In this document: positions 35,071 to 44,254 of the stretch, piece after piece
Layout: every line of letters begins with the position of its first letter
Numbering within the stretch: the first letter of the stretch is position 1
Assembly: GCF_030323145.1 (NCBI RefSeq)
Contig: NZ_CP100470.1
Span: 2,583,001-2,647,000, forward strand
Length of the DNA: 64,000 bases
Reading direction: 5' to 3'
Origin: Mesorhizobium sp. C432A
GTDB taxonomy: Bacteria; Pseudomonadota; Alphaproteobacteria; Rhizobiales; Rhizobiaceae
Notes under the pieces: generated by a model
Databases searched by the model: none
What the model was told of the DNA's origin: nothing
What the model saw: only the letters and a program-made list of their open reading frames with translations
Program-made: the position numbers and the translations under genes

Positions 35071-35499
35071 TTATGGCCTGAGATAAGCGTAGCCCTGGCG
35101 CTGCAACTCGGCGAGTTTGACGACGCCGCCCTTGTCGGCGGCGTGAAAACCATCGAGCAGGTCGGCAAGGGTGATCTCCATGCTTTGCATTGTGTTGCCG
35201 CAAGCATGCGGCTCAAGACCCTGCTGGACGAGGCCGGCAAAGCGTCCCGAAATCGCCGCCGATATGCCTTTCGACTTGAAACCGGCAAGGGCGGGACCAT
35301 GCACGACCAGCACGATGTCGAAATTGCCGCCGGTGCCTTCATAGTGGTTCTTGATGTTGCCGAGCACAAAATTGACCTTGTCGAGGTCGCTGAGATGATA
35401 GGCGACCTTCGGTCTCTCTTCAGCGGCGGCCGCCCGGCTCAGCCCGAACAGGCCGGCGGCGCCGGCAAGGCTGGCCCGGAACATGTCGCGTCGACGCAT
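35071..35499 (-). CDS. Exported DsrE-like protein with Tat-type signal
   Basis: A 142-residue protein starting MRRRDMFRASLAGAAGLFG, with a twin-arginine motif and a hydrophobic stretch ending AAAA, so it is probably exported folded by the Tat system. The mature part (KVAYHLSDLDKVNFVLGNIKNHYEG ... DIVLVVHGPALAGF ... EPHACGNTM) has the DsrE/YchN fold, and its single Cys in HACGNTM sits where sulfur-carrier DsrE-like proteins place theirs. It may handle sulfur or bind a small ligand in the periplasm. The ATG at 35499 is preferred because the Tat motif follows directly. Confidence 0.82.
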   Translation of the reverse strand: MRRRDMFRASLAGAAGLFGLSRAAAAEERPKVAYHLSDLDKVNFVLGNIKNHYEGTGGNFDIVLVVHGPALAGFKSKGISAAISGRFAGLVQQGLEPHACGNTMQSMEITLADLLDGFHAADKGGVVKLAELQRQGYAYLRP

Positions 35500-35597
35500 G
35501 GCATCCTCTCGGCTTGCGCTCACCGCAAATTGCATGGCTGCGGCCATGATACTAGCATAAATTGACGTTACGTCCTGTCGATGCGAGGAGGGGTCAC

Positions 35598-36692
35598 ATG
35601 GCGTTCAGGAAGTGGAAGGTTGTTGCCAGCGCTGGATTTGGCTGCGTGCTGCTCGGCGCGCTTGCAAGTTCGGCCCTTGCCGGCGATGCGCTTAAATTAC
35701 CCGAACTCAGCCCGAATGGCGCCGATGCGTGTTTCGGCCGCGTCTATGATGCGGCGCACCTCAAGGCGCATCCAAAGCAGAAGGTGGCGCGGATCTTCTT
35801 CCTCTATGGCCATGATCCGGTGAGCCATCCGAACGAAGAGCCGATGGCAAACGCCGACACCTCCTACAACGGTTTTCTCACCACCACGGTGCGCGGCGCC
35901 AAGGCGCCGCAATGGGCCGGCGGCTGGTGCAATCACGAGTCCGAGGACGGCAAGTCAGGTCCGGTCCGCTGCGGCATGGACTGCGACCGCACCATGGCGT
36001 CGCTGAAGCTCGATGACAAAGGCCGCCTGATCCTTACCGATGTCTCGTCCGATCTCTATCTCGACGCCGGATCGGAAGACGAACTGGGCGAAGCCGAATA
36101 TGACCGGCAGGCTCTGGGCTCGGAGGACAACAATTTCCGCCTCGACCCGATGCCGGCCGCAACCTGCCAGGCTGAATTCGCCAAGATCGACCCGATCGAT
36201 CCGGCGCTTGGGGCTCCCTTGCGCGAGCGACTGAAGCCGGACCAGCCTTTCTGTTTCGGGCGAGACTACGATGCCGCGCATCTCTCCTCGCATCCCGACC
36301 AGGTGACGCAATCGATCCGGGTCTTCCGCGGGCCGGTCGAACTCGCCTCCTTTGCCTCAGGCGATGTCGCCAACTGGCCCGACGGCTCCGATGTCGCCGT
36401 TTCGGTGACCACCAGGAAGAACGGGACGAAGGTCACGCAGACCTATTCCTGCCAGGGTGAAGCGGATCAATGGCGCTGCGCGGCCAGTTCGAAGATGAGC
36501 AATTTTTCCTGCGATATCGCGCAAAAGGAAATCTTCCTCAAGCGCGGCGCCAACGGCACCATGATGCTCGCCAATCCCAACAGCAGCCTGGCGATCGTCG
36601 ATATGTGCTCGAAGACGGCGGATGGCAAGACGAAGTCGGACGACAAGGTTTACCGGTTGGAGGCCATGCCGCAGTCGGCGTGTGCGCCTTAG
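35598..36692 (+). CDS. Exported protein with internal duplication, unknown function
   Basis: A 364-residue protein with a signal peptide (FRKWKVVASAGFGCVLLGALASSALAG, residues 2-28) that I do not recognise by family. The mature part contains two similar halves. The first begins CFGRVYDAAHLKAHPKQKVARI near residue 45 and the second CFGRDYDAAHLSSHPDQVTQSI near residue 225, each followed by a cysteine-bearing segment. Several cysteines (WCNHESE, RCGMDCDRT, TYSCQGE, WRCAASS, MCSKTAD) suggest disulfides in the periplasm. GAGGAGGGG precedes the ATG at 35598. The neighbouring genes also encode exported proteins. Confidence 0.75.
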   Translation: MAFRKWKVVASAGFGCVLLGALASSALAGDALKLPELSPNGADACFGRVYDAAHLKAHPKQKVARIFFLYGHDPVSHPNEEPMANADTSYNGFLTTTVRGAKAPQWAGGWCNHESEDGKSGPVRCGMDCDRTMASLKLDDKGRLILTDVSSDLYLDAGSEDELGEAEYDRQALGSEDNNFRLDPMPAATCQAEFAKIDPIDPALGAPLRERLKPDQPFCFGRDYDAAHLSSHPDQVTQSIRVFRGPVELASFASGDVANWPDGSDVAVSVTTRKNGTKVTQTYSCQGEADQWRCAASSKMSNFSCDIAQKEIFLKRGANGTMMLANPNSSLAIVDMCSKTADGKTKSDDKVYRLEAMPQSACAP

Positions 36693-36714
36693 TCACTTTA
36701 GCAGCCATTTGGAA

Positions 36715-37425
36715 ATGAATATGATGCGTCGCAGCTTTCTTGGTTTTCTGACTTCCTTGGCTTTCATCGGTTCCGCCAACGCTGAAGGCGAGGCTGAGGC
36801 TCGCAAGGCGGCCTCAACAGCACAGTTGAAGAAGGAGGGCGTGCCGTTCATCGACCATTTGCCGACGATCGAAACCGAAGCCGAAAGTCGGCGACGAACG
36901 AAGGACGAGGTGGTTAAACGCGCCATCGCACTGGTGATCGTGGCCGTCACAGCGGAGACCAATGATCGAAATCTTTTAAGCAACTTGATCAGCCAGTTTG
37001 GAGCCGAAGGGTTTTTTACGCCCAAAGAGCAGGCGTTTGTCGGTAACCCCGTTGCAACCGAGCAAGATCGCGCAAATTTTAGCTGGCGCTATGAAGGGGC
37101 TTTCGTGATGTTGTGGGCGTTGCAAGTCTTCAAAAACCTTGGGCGTCCAGACAAGCCTTGCGATGTGTCGCGTATGGTTTCGGTGTTGCGTGACCTCGAC
37201 ACGGAAGGGCTGCTCAAGCGGGCCAATTTGCGCCCGCAAAGCGAGCTTCTCGATGCTGCCGATCTGATCTATCGGTACAATTGGGCTGTGATGGATGCGC
37301 GGGTGAATGGGAAAGCCGCGCCGGCAGGATTGGAACGAGACGTGGTTGTCGAACGTCATTACGTGCTCAATTGGCTGATTGGGTATATGGGGCAGGAATG
37401 GGATGACATCTCGACCGACACATGA
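36715..37425 (+). CDS. Exported DUF4272-like protein
   Basis: A 236-residue protein starting MNMMRRSFLGFLTSLAFIGSANA, a signal peptide with twin Arg and cleavage after ANA. The body contains RRTKDEVVKRAIALVIVAVTAE and FSWRYEGAFVMLWALQVFKNLGRPDKPCDV, which fit the DUF4272 family as I remember it (WRYE and LLWALG-like motifs). Its codons are less G+C-rich than its neighbours (many TTT, TTG, AAA, GAA), which suggests a separate origin. It starts 22 bp after the preceding exported protein gene. Function unknown. Confidence 0.7.
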   Translation: MNMMRRSFLGFLTSLAFIGSANAEGEAEARKAASTAQLKKEGVPFIDHLPTIETEAESRRRTKDEVVKRAIALVIVAVTAETNDRNLLSNLISQFGAEGFFTPKEQAFVGNPVATEQDRANFSWRYEGAFVMLWALQVFKNLGRPDKPCDVSRMVSVLRDLDTEGLLKRANLRPQSELLDAADLIYRYNWAVMDARVNGKAAPAGLERDVVVERHYVLNWLIGYMGQEWDDISTDT

Positions 37426-37683
37426 TGAGCCGATCGCAAGCGGGTGCTACCTTGGATCGGACTTCGCTTGCCGAGTTTGGATTTGACGAACTTAGACGGT
37501 TCGCCTGACTACGCTTTTGCCGAGGCCGAGCTGGCGCGCGCTTGAGCAGCAGGCGCTGCCCGATTTGGATGCAATCAACGCCTGGATGTAGCCATTGGCG
37601 AGCTACCCACATGGCGGTAATGGCGCAATCGATCCGGCGAGGTCGGCAGATCCTCGCCCGAGGATGATGCCCTGAGTTTTTCC

Positions 37684-38631
37684 TCAAGCAAACGGCACAG
37701 CAGTGGTGCCTTTCGGCAGCTTCGCCTCGTCGTCGGGCTCGACATGGATGGTGACGCGCACCGAGGGGATTTCGGCCTTCAGCGCGTCCTCGATGCGGTC
37801 GCAAATGACGTGGCTGGCGCCGACCGTCATGTCGGCGTCGACGACCAGGTGGAACTCGATGAAGGTGGCGCGGCCGGCGATGCGGGTCTTGAGGTCATGA
37901 ACCTCCAGCGCGCCCTTGCAATTGGCCGAGATGATGTCGCGAATGTGCATGTGTTCGGTCGTGTCCACTGCGCGGTCCATCAGCCCGTTCATCGACGAGC
38001 CGATGACGTGCCAGCCCTGCCACAGGATGTTGAGCGCGACGATGACGGCAAGCGCCGGATCAAGGATCTGCCAACCGGTCAGGATAGCGCCGGCGAGGCC
38101 GCCGAAGACGCCGACCGAGGTCACGACGTCGGTCATGATGTGCCGGCCGTCGGCGACCAGCGCCGGTGATTTTGCGCTGCGCCCGGCGCGGATCAGCGTC
38201 CAGGCCCAGAAGGCGTTGATGACGGTGGCGACACCGTTGATCGCCAGGCCCTCCCAAGGTTGTTCGAGCGGGGTCGGCGTCTGCCAGGAGCGCCAGACCT
38301 CGTTGAGGATCAAAAGCGCGGCGAGCACGATCAGCACGCCTTCCAGCACCGCCGAAAAATACTCGGCCTTGTGGTGGCCGAACGGATGGTCCTGGTCGGC
38401 CGGCTTGTAGCTGACCAGGACCGCCCAATAGGCGGCGGCCGAGGCTATGACGTTGACGATCGACTCCAGCGCATCCGAATAGAGCGCAACGGAGCCGGTG
38501 ACGTACCATGCGGCAAGCTTGAGCGCGAGCACCACGCAGGCGATGACAATCGACCAGAAGGCAAGGCTGGCGACCCTCTGCCTGGCCGCTGCCTTCGCTG
38601 CTATCGCCGCCATGTTGTCGGTTGCCGCCAT
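37684..38631 (-). CDS. Cation diffusion facilitator (CDF) family metal transporter
   Basis: A 315-residue protein with six membrane segments. The metal-site motifs are YSDALES in segment 2 (D in place of HxxxD start) and HIMTDVVTS in segment 5, and the conserved DQDHPFGHHKAEYFSA loop follows segment 3. The C-terminal cytoplasmic ferredoxin-like domain (FIEFHLVVDADMTVGASHVICDRIEDAL) is complete. CDF proteins exchange Zn2+, Fe2+, Mn2+ or similar ions for protons out of the cytosol. The ion cannot be assigned by eye. It starts 6 bp after the trpE(G) stop on the same strand and could be partly co-transcribed. Confidence 0.93.
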   Translation of the reverse strand: MAATDNMAAIAAKAAARQRVASLAFWSIVIACVVLALKLAAWYVTGSVALYSDALESIVNVIASAAAYWAVLVSYKPADQDHPFGHHKAEYFSAVLEGVLIVLAALLILNEVWRSWQTPTPLEQPWEGLAINGVATVINAFWAWTLIRAGRSAKSPALVADGRHIMTDVVTSVGVFGGLAGAILTGWQILDPALAVIVALNILWQGWHVIGSSMNGLMDRAVDTTEHMHIRDIISANCKGALEVHDLKTRIAGRATFIEFHLVVDADMTVGASHVICDRIEDALKAEIPSVRVTIHVEPDDEAKLPKGTTAVPFA

Positions 38632-38637
38632 CGTTTT

Positions 38638-40827
38638 CTAAGCGGCCTTTTCCTTGGCCTTGCGCGGCAAATGCGCAACGATGTTCTCGATGATGCGCAT
38701 GCCGGCATTGTGGCCGAGCGTCATGATCGATTCCGGATGAAACTGCACCGCGGCGATGGGCTCCTTGCGGTGCTCGAAGGCCATGATGACGCCGTCCTCG
38801 GTCTCGGCGGTGACGATGAAATCGTCGGGCAGCCGCACCGGATCGGCAAAGATCGAGTGGTAGCGGCCGACGGTCACTTCCTTGGGAAGGCCGGAGAAGA
38901 TGATTCCGGGTTTGGAGACGCGGATCCGCGACGGCTTGCCGTGCATCGGCACGTGCAACTGCCTGAGTTCGCCGCCATAGGCCTCGGCCAGCGCCTGCAG
39001 GCCAAGGCAGACGCCGAAGATCGGCAGGTCGCGGGCGCGGGCGTTCTTGATGGTCGCGGCGCAGTCGAAATCCTTCGGCGTGCCCGGTCCGGGCGACAGC
39101 ACGACGAGATCGGGCTTCAGCCGTTCGAAGACTTCTTCCGGCACCGGCGAACGCACGGTCGAGACATTGGCACCGGTCTGGCGGAAATAGTTGGCCAGTG
39201 TGTGGACAAAGGAGTCTTCGTGGTCGACGAGCAGGATGTTGACGCCGTCGCCGACGCGCGCGGTGGTGCGTTCGGCGCCTGCGGCATTGCCCAATTTGGC
39301 GTCGCGAATGGCGGAGAGCATGGCGGATGCCTTCAGTTCGGTTTCGGCTTCTTCTTCCTCGGGGATGCTGTCGAAGAGCAATGTGGCGCCGGCTCGCACC
39401 TCGGCAATGCCGTCCTTGATGCGGATGGTGCGGAGCGTCAGGCCGGTGTTCATGTCGCCGTTGAAATTGACCATGCCGATGGCGCCGCCATACCAGGCAC
39501 GCGGGCTCTTTTCGTTCTGCTCGATGAAGCGCATCGCCCACAGTTTCGGCGCACCGGTGACGGTGACCGCCCAGGCATGCGACAGGAAGGCGTCGAAGGC
39601 ATCCATGCCTTCGCGCAGGCGCCCTTCGATGTGATCGACGGTGTGGATCAGGCGTGAATACATTTCGATCTGGCGGCGGCCGATGACGCGCACCGAGCCC
39701 GGATCGCAGACCCTGGACTTGTCGTTGCGGTCGACGTCCGAGCACATTGTCAGCTCGGATTCATCCTTCTTGGAGTTGAGCAGCTTCAGGATCTGCTCGC
39801 TATCGGAAATGGCGTCGTCGCCGCGCTTGATGGTGCCGGATATCGGGCAGGTCTCGACGCGGCGGCCATTGACGCGCACGAACATTTCGGGCGAGGCGCC
39901 GATCAGATACTCGTTTTCGCCGAGATTGATGAAGAAGGAATAGGGCGACGGGTTGATCGACTTCAGCTTGCGCGAGATTTCGGAAGGCTGCGTCTCGCAG
40001 CGTTCGTAGAACATCTGCCCGGGCACGACCTCGAACAGGTCGCCGCGCTTGAAACTGTCCATCGCCTTGCGCACCAGATTGGCGTATTCGCCCGGCTCAT
40101 GGTCGCCGCGCGGCGGGATGCGGTCGGCGGTCTTGAACGGTTCGGCGATTTCGTCCCGCGGCAGCCCCTCGGTTGAAAAACCGTCGCCGGAATAGTCGTA
40201 GCGGTCGGTCCAGGCCTTGGTCGAATAATGGTCGACGACCAGGATCTCGTCAGGCAGGAACAGCACGAGATCGCGCTGGCTCTGTTTGCGCTCGAGCTTG
40301 TAGTCGACTGGATCGAACTGGAAGGCGAGGTCGTAACCGAAGGCGCCGTAAAGGCCGAGATTGGCGTCTTCATCGGTCTTGAACAAAGCGGTGATGGCGC
40401 GCAGCACAGTAAACACAGAGGGGACGCGGCTGCGCTCTTCCTCGGTGAAGACGCGGCCGGGCTTGGCGACATCGAGGCGGATCAGCTTTTTCGAGGTTTC
40501 AGCAATCGTCACCTCGGCAATGCCGGCCAGCGTCTTGCCGATCACCGGCAGCAGCACTTCGCCACGGCCGTTCAGCGCCTCGATGCGCATGGCGCGGCCA
40601 CGCGCGGAAATCACCAGCGGCGGATCGATGATGGCCGTATCCCAGCGTGTGTAGCGGCCCGGATATTCGTAATTCGAGGAAAACACCGCACCACGGCGCG
40701 AGTTCAAGCCGTCGACATAAGCATCGATCGCACCGGCGTAAGGCTTGTCGTGGCGTTCGCGGGTGATGGTGACACCACCTGCGGTCACGAAGCTTTCCGC
40801 GCCGTTTTCCAGAGCCTTCATCGTCAT
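38638..40827 (-). CDS. trpE(G): Fused anthranilate synthase TrpE(G)
   Basis: A 729-residue fusion of the chorismate-binding TrpE part ([37 protein letters not shown] near residues 330-450) and the glutamine amidotransferase TrpG part ([25 protein letters not shown], catalytic Cys in [13 protein letters not shown]), making anthranilate from chorismate. The fusion is characteristic of rhizobia; the length equals that of the Sinorhizobium enzyme as I know it. The ATG at 40827 was chosen because GGAG lies 6 bases upstream, although an ATG at 40839 is in frame. trpL and an attenuator lie upstream. Confidence 0.97.
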   Translation of the reverse strand: MTMKALENGAESFVTAGGVTITRERHDKPYAGAIDAYVDGLNSRRGAVFSSNYEYPGRYTRWDTAIIDPPLVISARGRAMRIEALNGRGEVLLPVIGKTLAGIAEVTIAETSKKLIRLDVAKPGRVFTEEERSRVPSVFTVLRAITALFKTDEDANLGLYGAFGYDLAFQFDPVDYKLERKQSQRDLVLFLPDEILVVDHYSTKAWTDRYDYSGDGFSTEGLPRDEIAEPFKTADRIPPRGDHEPGEYANLVRKAMDSFKRGDLFEVVPGQMFYERCETQPSEISRKLKSINPSPYSFFINLGENEYLIGASPEMFVRVNGRRVETCPISGTIKRGDDAISDSEQILKLLNSKKDESELTMCSDVDRNDKSRVCDPGSVRVIGRRQIEMYSRLIHTVDHIEGRLREGMDAFDAFLSHAWAVTVTGAPKLWAMRFIEQNEKSPRAWYGGAIGMVNFNGDMNTGLTLRTIRIKDGIAEVRAGATLLFDSIPEEEEAETELKASAMLSAIRDAKLGNAAGAERTTARVGDGVNILLVDHEDSFVHTLANYFRQTGANVSTVRSPVPEEVFERLKPDLVVLSPGPGTPKDFDCAATIKNARARDLPIFGVCLGLQALAEAYGGELRQLHVPMHGKPSRIRVSKPGIIFSGLPKEVTVGRYHSIFADPVRLPDDFIVTAETEDGVIMAFEHRKEPIAAVQFHPESIMTLGHNAGMRIIENIVAHLPRKAKEKAA

Positions 40828-40886
40828 TGCCGTCTCCATATGGCTTGTTGGGGCAACGGACCCGGGAATGGCTTTGAAAAAACAAA

Positions 40887-40914
40887 TGGCCGCCCGGACA
40901 TTCCGTTGCGGCCA
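40887..40914 (-). terminator. trp attenuator terminator
   Basis: On the minus strand TGGCCGC and GCGGCCA form a perfect 7-bp stem around a 14-base loop, directly followed by a T tract (TTTGTTTTTT). It lies between trpL and trpE(G) and is the expected rho-independent terminator of the leader RNA. The free leader transcript, about 110 nt, corresponds to the rnTrpL small RNA described in Sinorhizobium. Confidence 0.85.
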
Positions 40915-40953
40915 CCCTCTATTTTCACGCGCACGCGTTCGAACAGGCCGCTG

Positions 40954-40998
40954 TCAGCGAGCCCACCACCAAATGGTCTTGATCGAGCGCATGTTCAT
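40954..40998 (-). CDS. trpL: trp leader peptide
   Basis: A 14-codon frame translating as MNMRSIKTIWWWAR, with three consecutive Trp codons. It is the counterpart of the Sinorhizobium meliloti leader [14 protein letters not shown], with the same length and the same IWWWAR end. Ribosome stalling at the Trp codons under tryptophan shortage would favour the antiterminator and allow trpE(G) transcription. In Sinorhizobium the peptide and the terminated leader RNA also act in trans on other mRNAs. It lies 126 bp upstream of trpE(G). Confidence 0.93.
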   Translation of the reverse strand: MNMRSIKTIWWWAR

Positions 40999-41006
40999 GG
41001 GCGAAA

Positions 41007-41035
41007 TCCATAGCGGCGAAAAGCCGGATGCGCAA
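41007..41035 (-). promoter_or_regulatory. Predicted promoter of trpL-trpE(G)
   Basis: TTGCGC (41030-41035) and TATGGA (41007-41012) are separated by 17 bases on the minus strand. The -10 box ends 8 bases before the trpL ATG, so transcription would begin at or next to the start codon, giving a leaderless mRNA. Confidence 0.6.
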
Positions 41036-41148
41036 CAGGTTTGAAAGGCCTGTTTGTGGCCGCCGCTTCTGCAGCCCATGGCACATCGCCAAGGCTTGGG
41101 GTCCTGCCTAGACTGTTCGTCCAACATCGGAAAGACGGGAAGACAGCA

Positions 41149-41919
41149 ATGACCGAGCAGATCGAGCGCGCACGCACGTTCCATGCCCTTCATGTCAAGG
41201 GCAACCCGATCGTTCTCTACAATGCCTGGGATCCGGGCTCGGCCAAGATCGTCGAGAGGGCGGGCGCCAAGGCGATCGCCACCGGAAGCTGGCCGGTGGC
41301 AGCCGCCTTCGGCTATGCCGATGGCGAGAAAATCCCGCTGGAGCTAGCGCTGGACAACATCAAGCGCATCGTGGCGGCAGTCGACCTGCCCGTGACCATG
41401 GACCTCGAAGGCGGCTACGGCGTCGAGCCGGAGACTGTCGCCCAGACGGTGACACGTGCCCTGCAGGCCGGCGCCATCGGTTTCAATTTCGAGGACCAGA
41501 TCTTCGGCGGCGCCGGTCTGCACGACATCGCGGTACAGGTGAAGCGGATCGAGGCGGCAGCGGCGGCGGTGAAGGCTTCCGGCATTCCCGCCTACATCAA
41601 CGCCCGTACCGACATTTTCCTCAAGGCCAAGACGGATGCGCATGACAGCGTGCTGCTCGACCAGGCCATCGAGCGGGCGCACGCTTATGAAAAGGCAGGA
41701 GCGAGCGGCTTCTTTGCGCCGGGACTCGGCGACGAGGGTCTGATCGAGGCGCTGTGCAAGGCGACGGCATTGCCGGTCAACATCATCGCGCTGGCGCATG
41801 TGCCGCCGCGCCAGCGCCTGGCCGAGCTTGGTGTTGCCCGTGTCAGCCACGGCCCGGTGCCGTACCGGCAAATGGCCGAATGGCTGGAGGCCAAGGCGCG
41901 GCTGGCGATTTCGGGTTAG
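41149..41919 (+). CDS. Isocitrate lyase / PEP phosphonomutase family protein
   Basis: A 256-residue TIM-barrel enzyme. Features are VLYNAWDPGSAKIVERAGAKAIATGSW near the start, the metal-binding acidic stretch MDLEGGYG, and the loop GFNFEDQIF, followed by YINARTDIF. The catalytic CGH-type loop of isocitrate lyase is absent, so a carbon-carbon lyase such as oxaloacetate decarboxylase or methylisocitrate lyase-like activity, or a phosphonate-related one, is likelier. No phosphonate genes are nearby. It is alone on its strand, with the convergent deacylase ending 2 bases after its stop. Confidence 0.88.
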   Translation: MTEQIERARTFHALHVKGNPIVLYNAWDPGSAKIVERAGAKAIATGSWPVAAAFGYADGEKIPLELALDNIKRIVAAVDLPVTMDLEGGYGVEPETVAQTVTRALQAGAIGFNFEDQIFGGAGLHDIAVQVKRIEAAAAAVKASGIPAYINARTDIFLKAKTDAHDSVLLDQAIERAHAYEKAGASGFFAPGLGDEGLIEALCKATALPVNIIALAHVPPRQRLAELGVARVSHGPVPYRQMAEWLEAKARLAISG

Positions 41920-41920
41920 C

Positions 41921-42976
41921 TCAGTCCTCCAGCGTGCCTGACCTCGCGTCGGCGCTCTTCTTGTCGCCGACCAGCTTCAAGAGATCCTCGCCGGCGCGGA
42001 TGATGCGGCGCGAGCGGCGGGTCAGGATGACGCCGTCCTGCGGCGCCAGCACTTCGGTGCGGCCGCCGGCCTCGCCCGGTGTGTGGACGATGGTGGCGAG
42101 GCGCGCGCCCTTGGCGACGCGGTCGCCGGGCTTGACGTCGTAGAGGATGGCGCCGGCCCGGGGCGCCGGCATCATGTCGATGTTTTCGAGCGGCGCGACG
42201 AGGCCCTTGAACGGGCCGGGTTCGGGAAGGGCGGCGTCGGCGATCACGCCGCGCGCCGCCAGCAGCCGGTAGAGGCCTTCGGCATCGGAATTTGCCAGCG
42301 CGCCGTCGACATCCAGCATGCCACGGTATTCTACCGTAGTGGCAACGCGGCGGTCGAGCTTCGCCACGTTGGCGGGGACGTTCTGGTAGGGCATGATCGT
42401 GGCGCCCTCGAAGGTGCCGTCGGCGTCCTCGCTCCACAACACCACGGCGTCGATACCCATGGCGGCGGCGCAATCGGCCATCGCCGGCCACAGGCTGGCG
42501 TGGACGTAGAGATAGGCAAGGCCCTCGTCGTCGCAATGCAGGTCGAGCACGATGTCGTGGCCGAGCGACAGCTGCACCAGACGGGTCTTCAATCGCTGGT
42601 CGGGGGTGCCAAGCGTGGTGTCGGGCAAAAGCTTGGCGTCCGGTGCTGCGAGCAACGGAAAGCCGCGGTTGAAATTGTTGCGGGTGCCGAGATGAAAGCG
42701 GCCCTGGTGCTCGCCGAAATGATATTGCGCGCGGCCGATCGGATTGGCCCAGGGCACGACCGTGATGCTGCCCTTGATGCGGCCTTCCGCTTCGGCCTTG
42801 TTCAGCGCCGGCATCAGCGCGTCGATGGCGACGACACCAGGCAATTCACCGGCGTGGAGCGCTGCCTGCAGGTAGGCCGAAGGTGCTGCCTTGTCGGCGC
42901 CGGCGAAGCGGAACACCGGGAATTCGTAGGAAACGCCTTCGGTATCGCCGGCGATGCGTTCGATCGATTTCTGCAT
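41921..42976 (-). CDS. Succinylglutamate desuccinylase/aspartoacylase family protein
   Basis: A 351-residue zinc carboxypeptidase-like deacylase. The first zinc pair is in LHAGELPG (HxxE), and the second zinc histidine in DIVLDLHCDDEG. A substrate-binding NPIGRAQYHFGEHQGRFHLGTRNNFNRGFP segment follows the first pair. The C-terminal domain (GAILYDVKPGDRVAKGARLATIVHTPGE) is a biotinyl-lipoyl-like barrel typical of this family. It removes an acyl group from an N-acylated amino acid, as in ectoine-related or aspartate derivatives. The MFS gene upstream on the same strand may import or export the product. Confidence 0.88.
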   Translation of the reverse strand: MQKSIERIAGDTEGVSYEFPVFRFAGADKAAPSAYLQAALHAGELPGVVAIDALMPALNKAEAEGRIKGSITVVPWANPIGRAQYHFGEHQGRFHLGTRNNFNRGFPLLAAPDAKLLPDTTLGTPDQRLKTRLVQLSLGHDIVLDLHCDDEGLAYLYVHASLWPAMADCAAAMGIDAVVLWSEDADGTFEGATIMPYQNVPANVAKLDRRVATTVEYRGMLDVDGALANSDAEGLYRLLAARGVIADAALPEPGPFKGLVAPLENIDMMPAPRAGAILYDVKPGDRVAKGARLATIVHTPGEAGGRTEVLAPQDGVILTRRSRRIIRAGEDLLKLVGDKKSADARSGTLED

Positions 42977-43067
42977 GGGATGCCTCCAGGATAAGAGGCA
43001 GAACACATGCACTTTTGCCGAAGGGCTGTCGATTGGTCCAGTTCGCGCCGCCATGGGCGCAATGGAA

Positions 43068-44246
43068 TTATTCGGCGGCGGCCGGAACCGTCGTTATCGG
43101 CGCCGATCCTTCGAGCGCCTGCGAGACAACGGCTACGCTGACCGCCAGCAGGGCCAGCACCGCGCCGACCAGCGGCAAATGAGCATAGGAAACGCCGGCC
43201 GACAGAGCCACGCCGCCGATCCAGGCGCCGCTGGCATTGCCGATATTGAATGCGCCGTGGTTGAGCGTGGCGGCAAGGTTCGGCCCTTCCGAAGCCGCTT
43301 CGACGACGCGGATCTGCAGCGGCGGCACGACGACGAAGATCAGCAGTCCCCACAAGAAGACGACGCCGATGGCGACGCTGGCGATAGCGCCGAACTGCAT
43401 GAAGCCGACAAACAGAACTGCCATCAAAAGCAGCGTGCCGATGACCGTCGGCATCAATTTCCAGTCGGCCAGCCGGCCGCCGATGATGTTGCCTATGGTC
43501 ATGCCGGCGCCGAACAGCAGCAGAACCCAGGTGACCGCGGAGGTCGACAGGCCGGAGACATCGGTAAGGTAGGGCTTGATGTAGGTGAAGACGGCAAACA
43601 GGCTGGCCGAGGCCAGCGAGGCGATCAGCATGGCGAGCCAGACCTGCAGCTTGCCCAGCACGCGCAGTTCGCTGCGCAGGCCGCCGCCGCTCGGTTCGAC
43701 GACATTGGATGGCACCAGCCAGGCGATGGCGGCAACAGAGATCAGGCCGATGCCGACGACGGCGAAGAAGGTGGAGCGCCAGCCGAAGGCTTCGCCAAGC
43801 GCGGTGCCGGCAGGAACGCCGAGAATGTTGGAGAGCGTCAATCCCGCGAACATCATCGCCATGGCGCTGGCGCGCTTGTTGCGCGGCACCAGGCTGGCGG
43901 CAACGACGGAACCAATGCCGAAAAAGGCGCCATGACCGAACGCGGTGAAGACGCGCGCGGCCATCAGAAGCCAGTAATTGGGCGCAATGGCGCAGAGCAG
44001 ATTGCCGACGACGAACATCGCCGTCAGCGCGACCAGCACCGGCTTGCGCGGCAGATGCGCGGTGGCCATGGCGACGATGGGTGCGCCGAAGACGACGCCC
44101 AGCGCATAGCCGGTGACCAGCAGGCCGGCCGAGGGGATCGACACGCCGAGATCGGCCGCAACCTCCGGCAACAGGCCCATGATGACGAATTCGGTGGTGC
44201 CGATGCAAAAGGACGCAATGGCAAGCGCAAGGATCGGCAAAGGCAT
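43068..44246 (-). CDS. MFS transporter, AraJ/DHA1-like
   Basis: A 392-residue protein with 12 hydrophobic segments. The start MPLPILALAIASFCIGTTEFVIMGLLPEVAADLGVSIPSAGLLVTGYALGVVFGAP (split) is highly typical of the AraJ/YdhP/NepI group of arabinose- or nucleoside-like efflux proteins, and motif A reads MATAHLPRKPVLVALTAMF. A pair of 20-bp-spaced direct repeats lies just upstream (44255-44283). The deacylase gene follows 91 bp downstream on the same strand. The substrate is not known. Confidence 0.92.
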   Translation of the reverse strand: MPLPILALAIASFCIGTTEFVIMGLLPEVAADLGVSIPSAGLLVTGYALGVVFGAPIVAMATAHLPRKPVLVALTAMFVVGNLLCAIAPNYWLLMAARVFTAFGHGAFFGIGSVVAASLVPRNKRASAMAMMFAGLTLSNILGVPAGTALGEAFGWRSTFFAVVGIGLISVAAIAWLVPSNVVEPSGGGLRSELRVLGKLQVWLAMLIASLASASLFAVFTYIKPYLTDVSGLSTSAVTWVLLLFGAGMTIGNIIGGRLADWKLMPTVIGTLLLMAVLFVGFMQFGAIASVAIGVVFLWGLLIFVVVPPLQIRVVEAASEGPNLAATLNHGAFNIGNASGAWIGGVALSAGVSYAHLPLVGAVLALLAVSVAVVSQALEGSAPITTVPAAAE

Positions 44247-44254
44247 GGAAAATC

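Noticed and set aside
37426..37683. Possible small gene between the DUF4272-like and CDF genes
   Set aside because: Short frames on both strands lack start signals and motifs; it looks like non-coding or decayed sequence.
38060..39745. 561-codon minus-strand frame in another phase over trpE(G) and the CDF gene
   Set aside because: Composition is Arg/His-rich and motif-free, typical of an out-of-frame reading of high-G+C genes.
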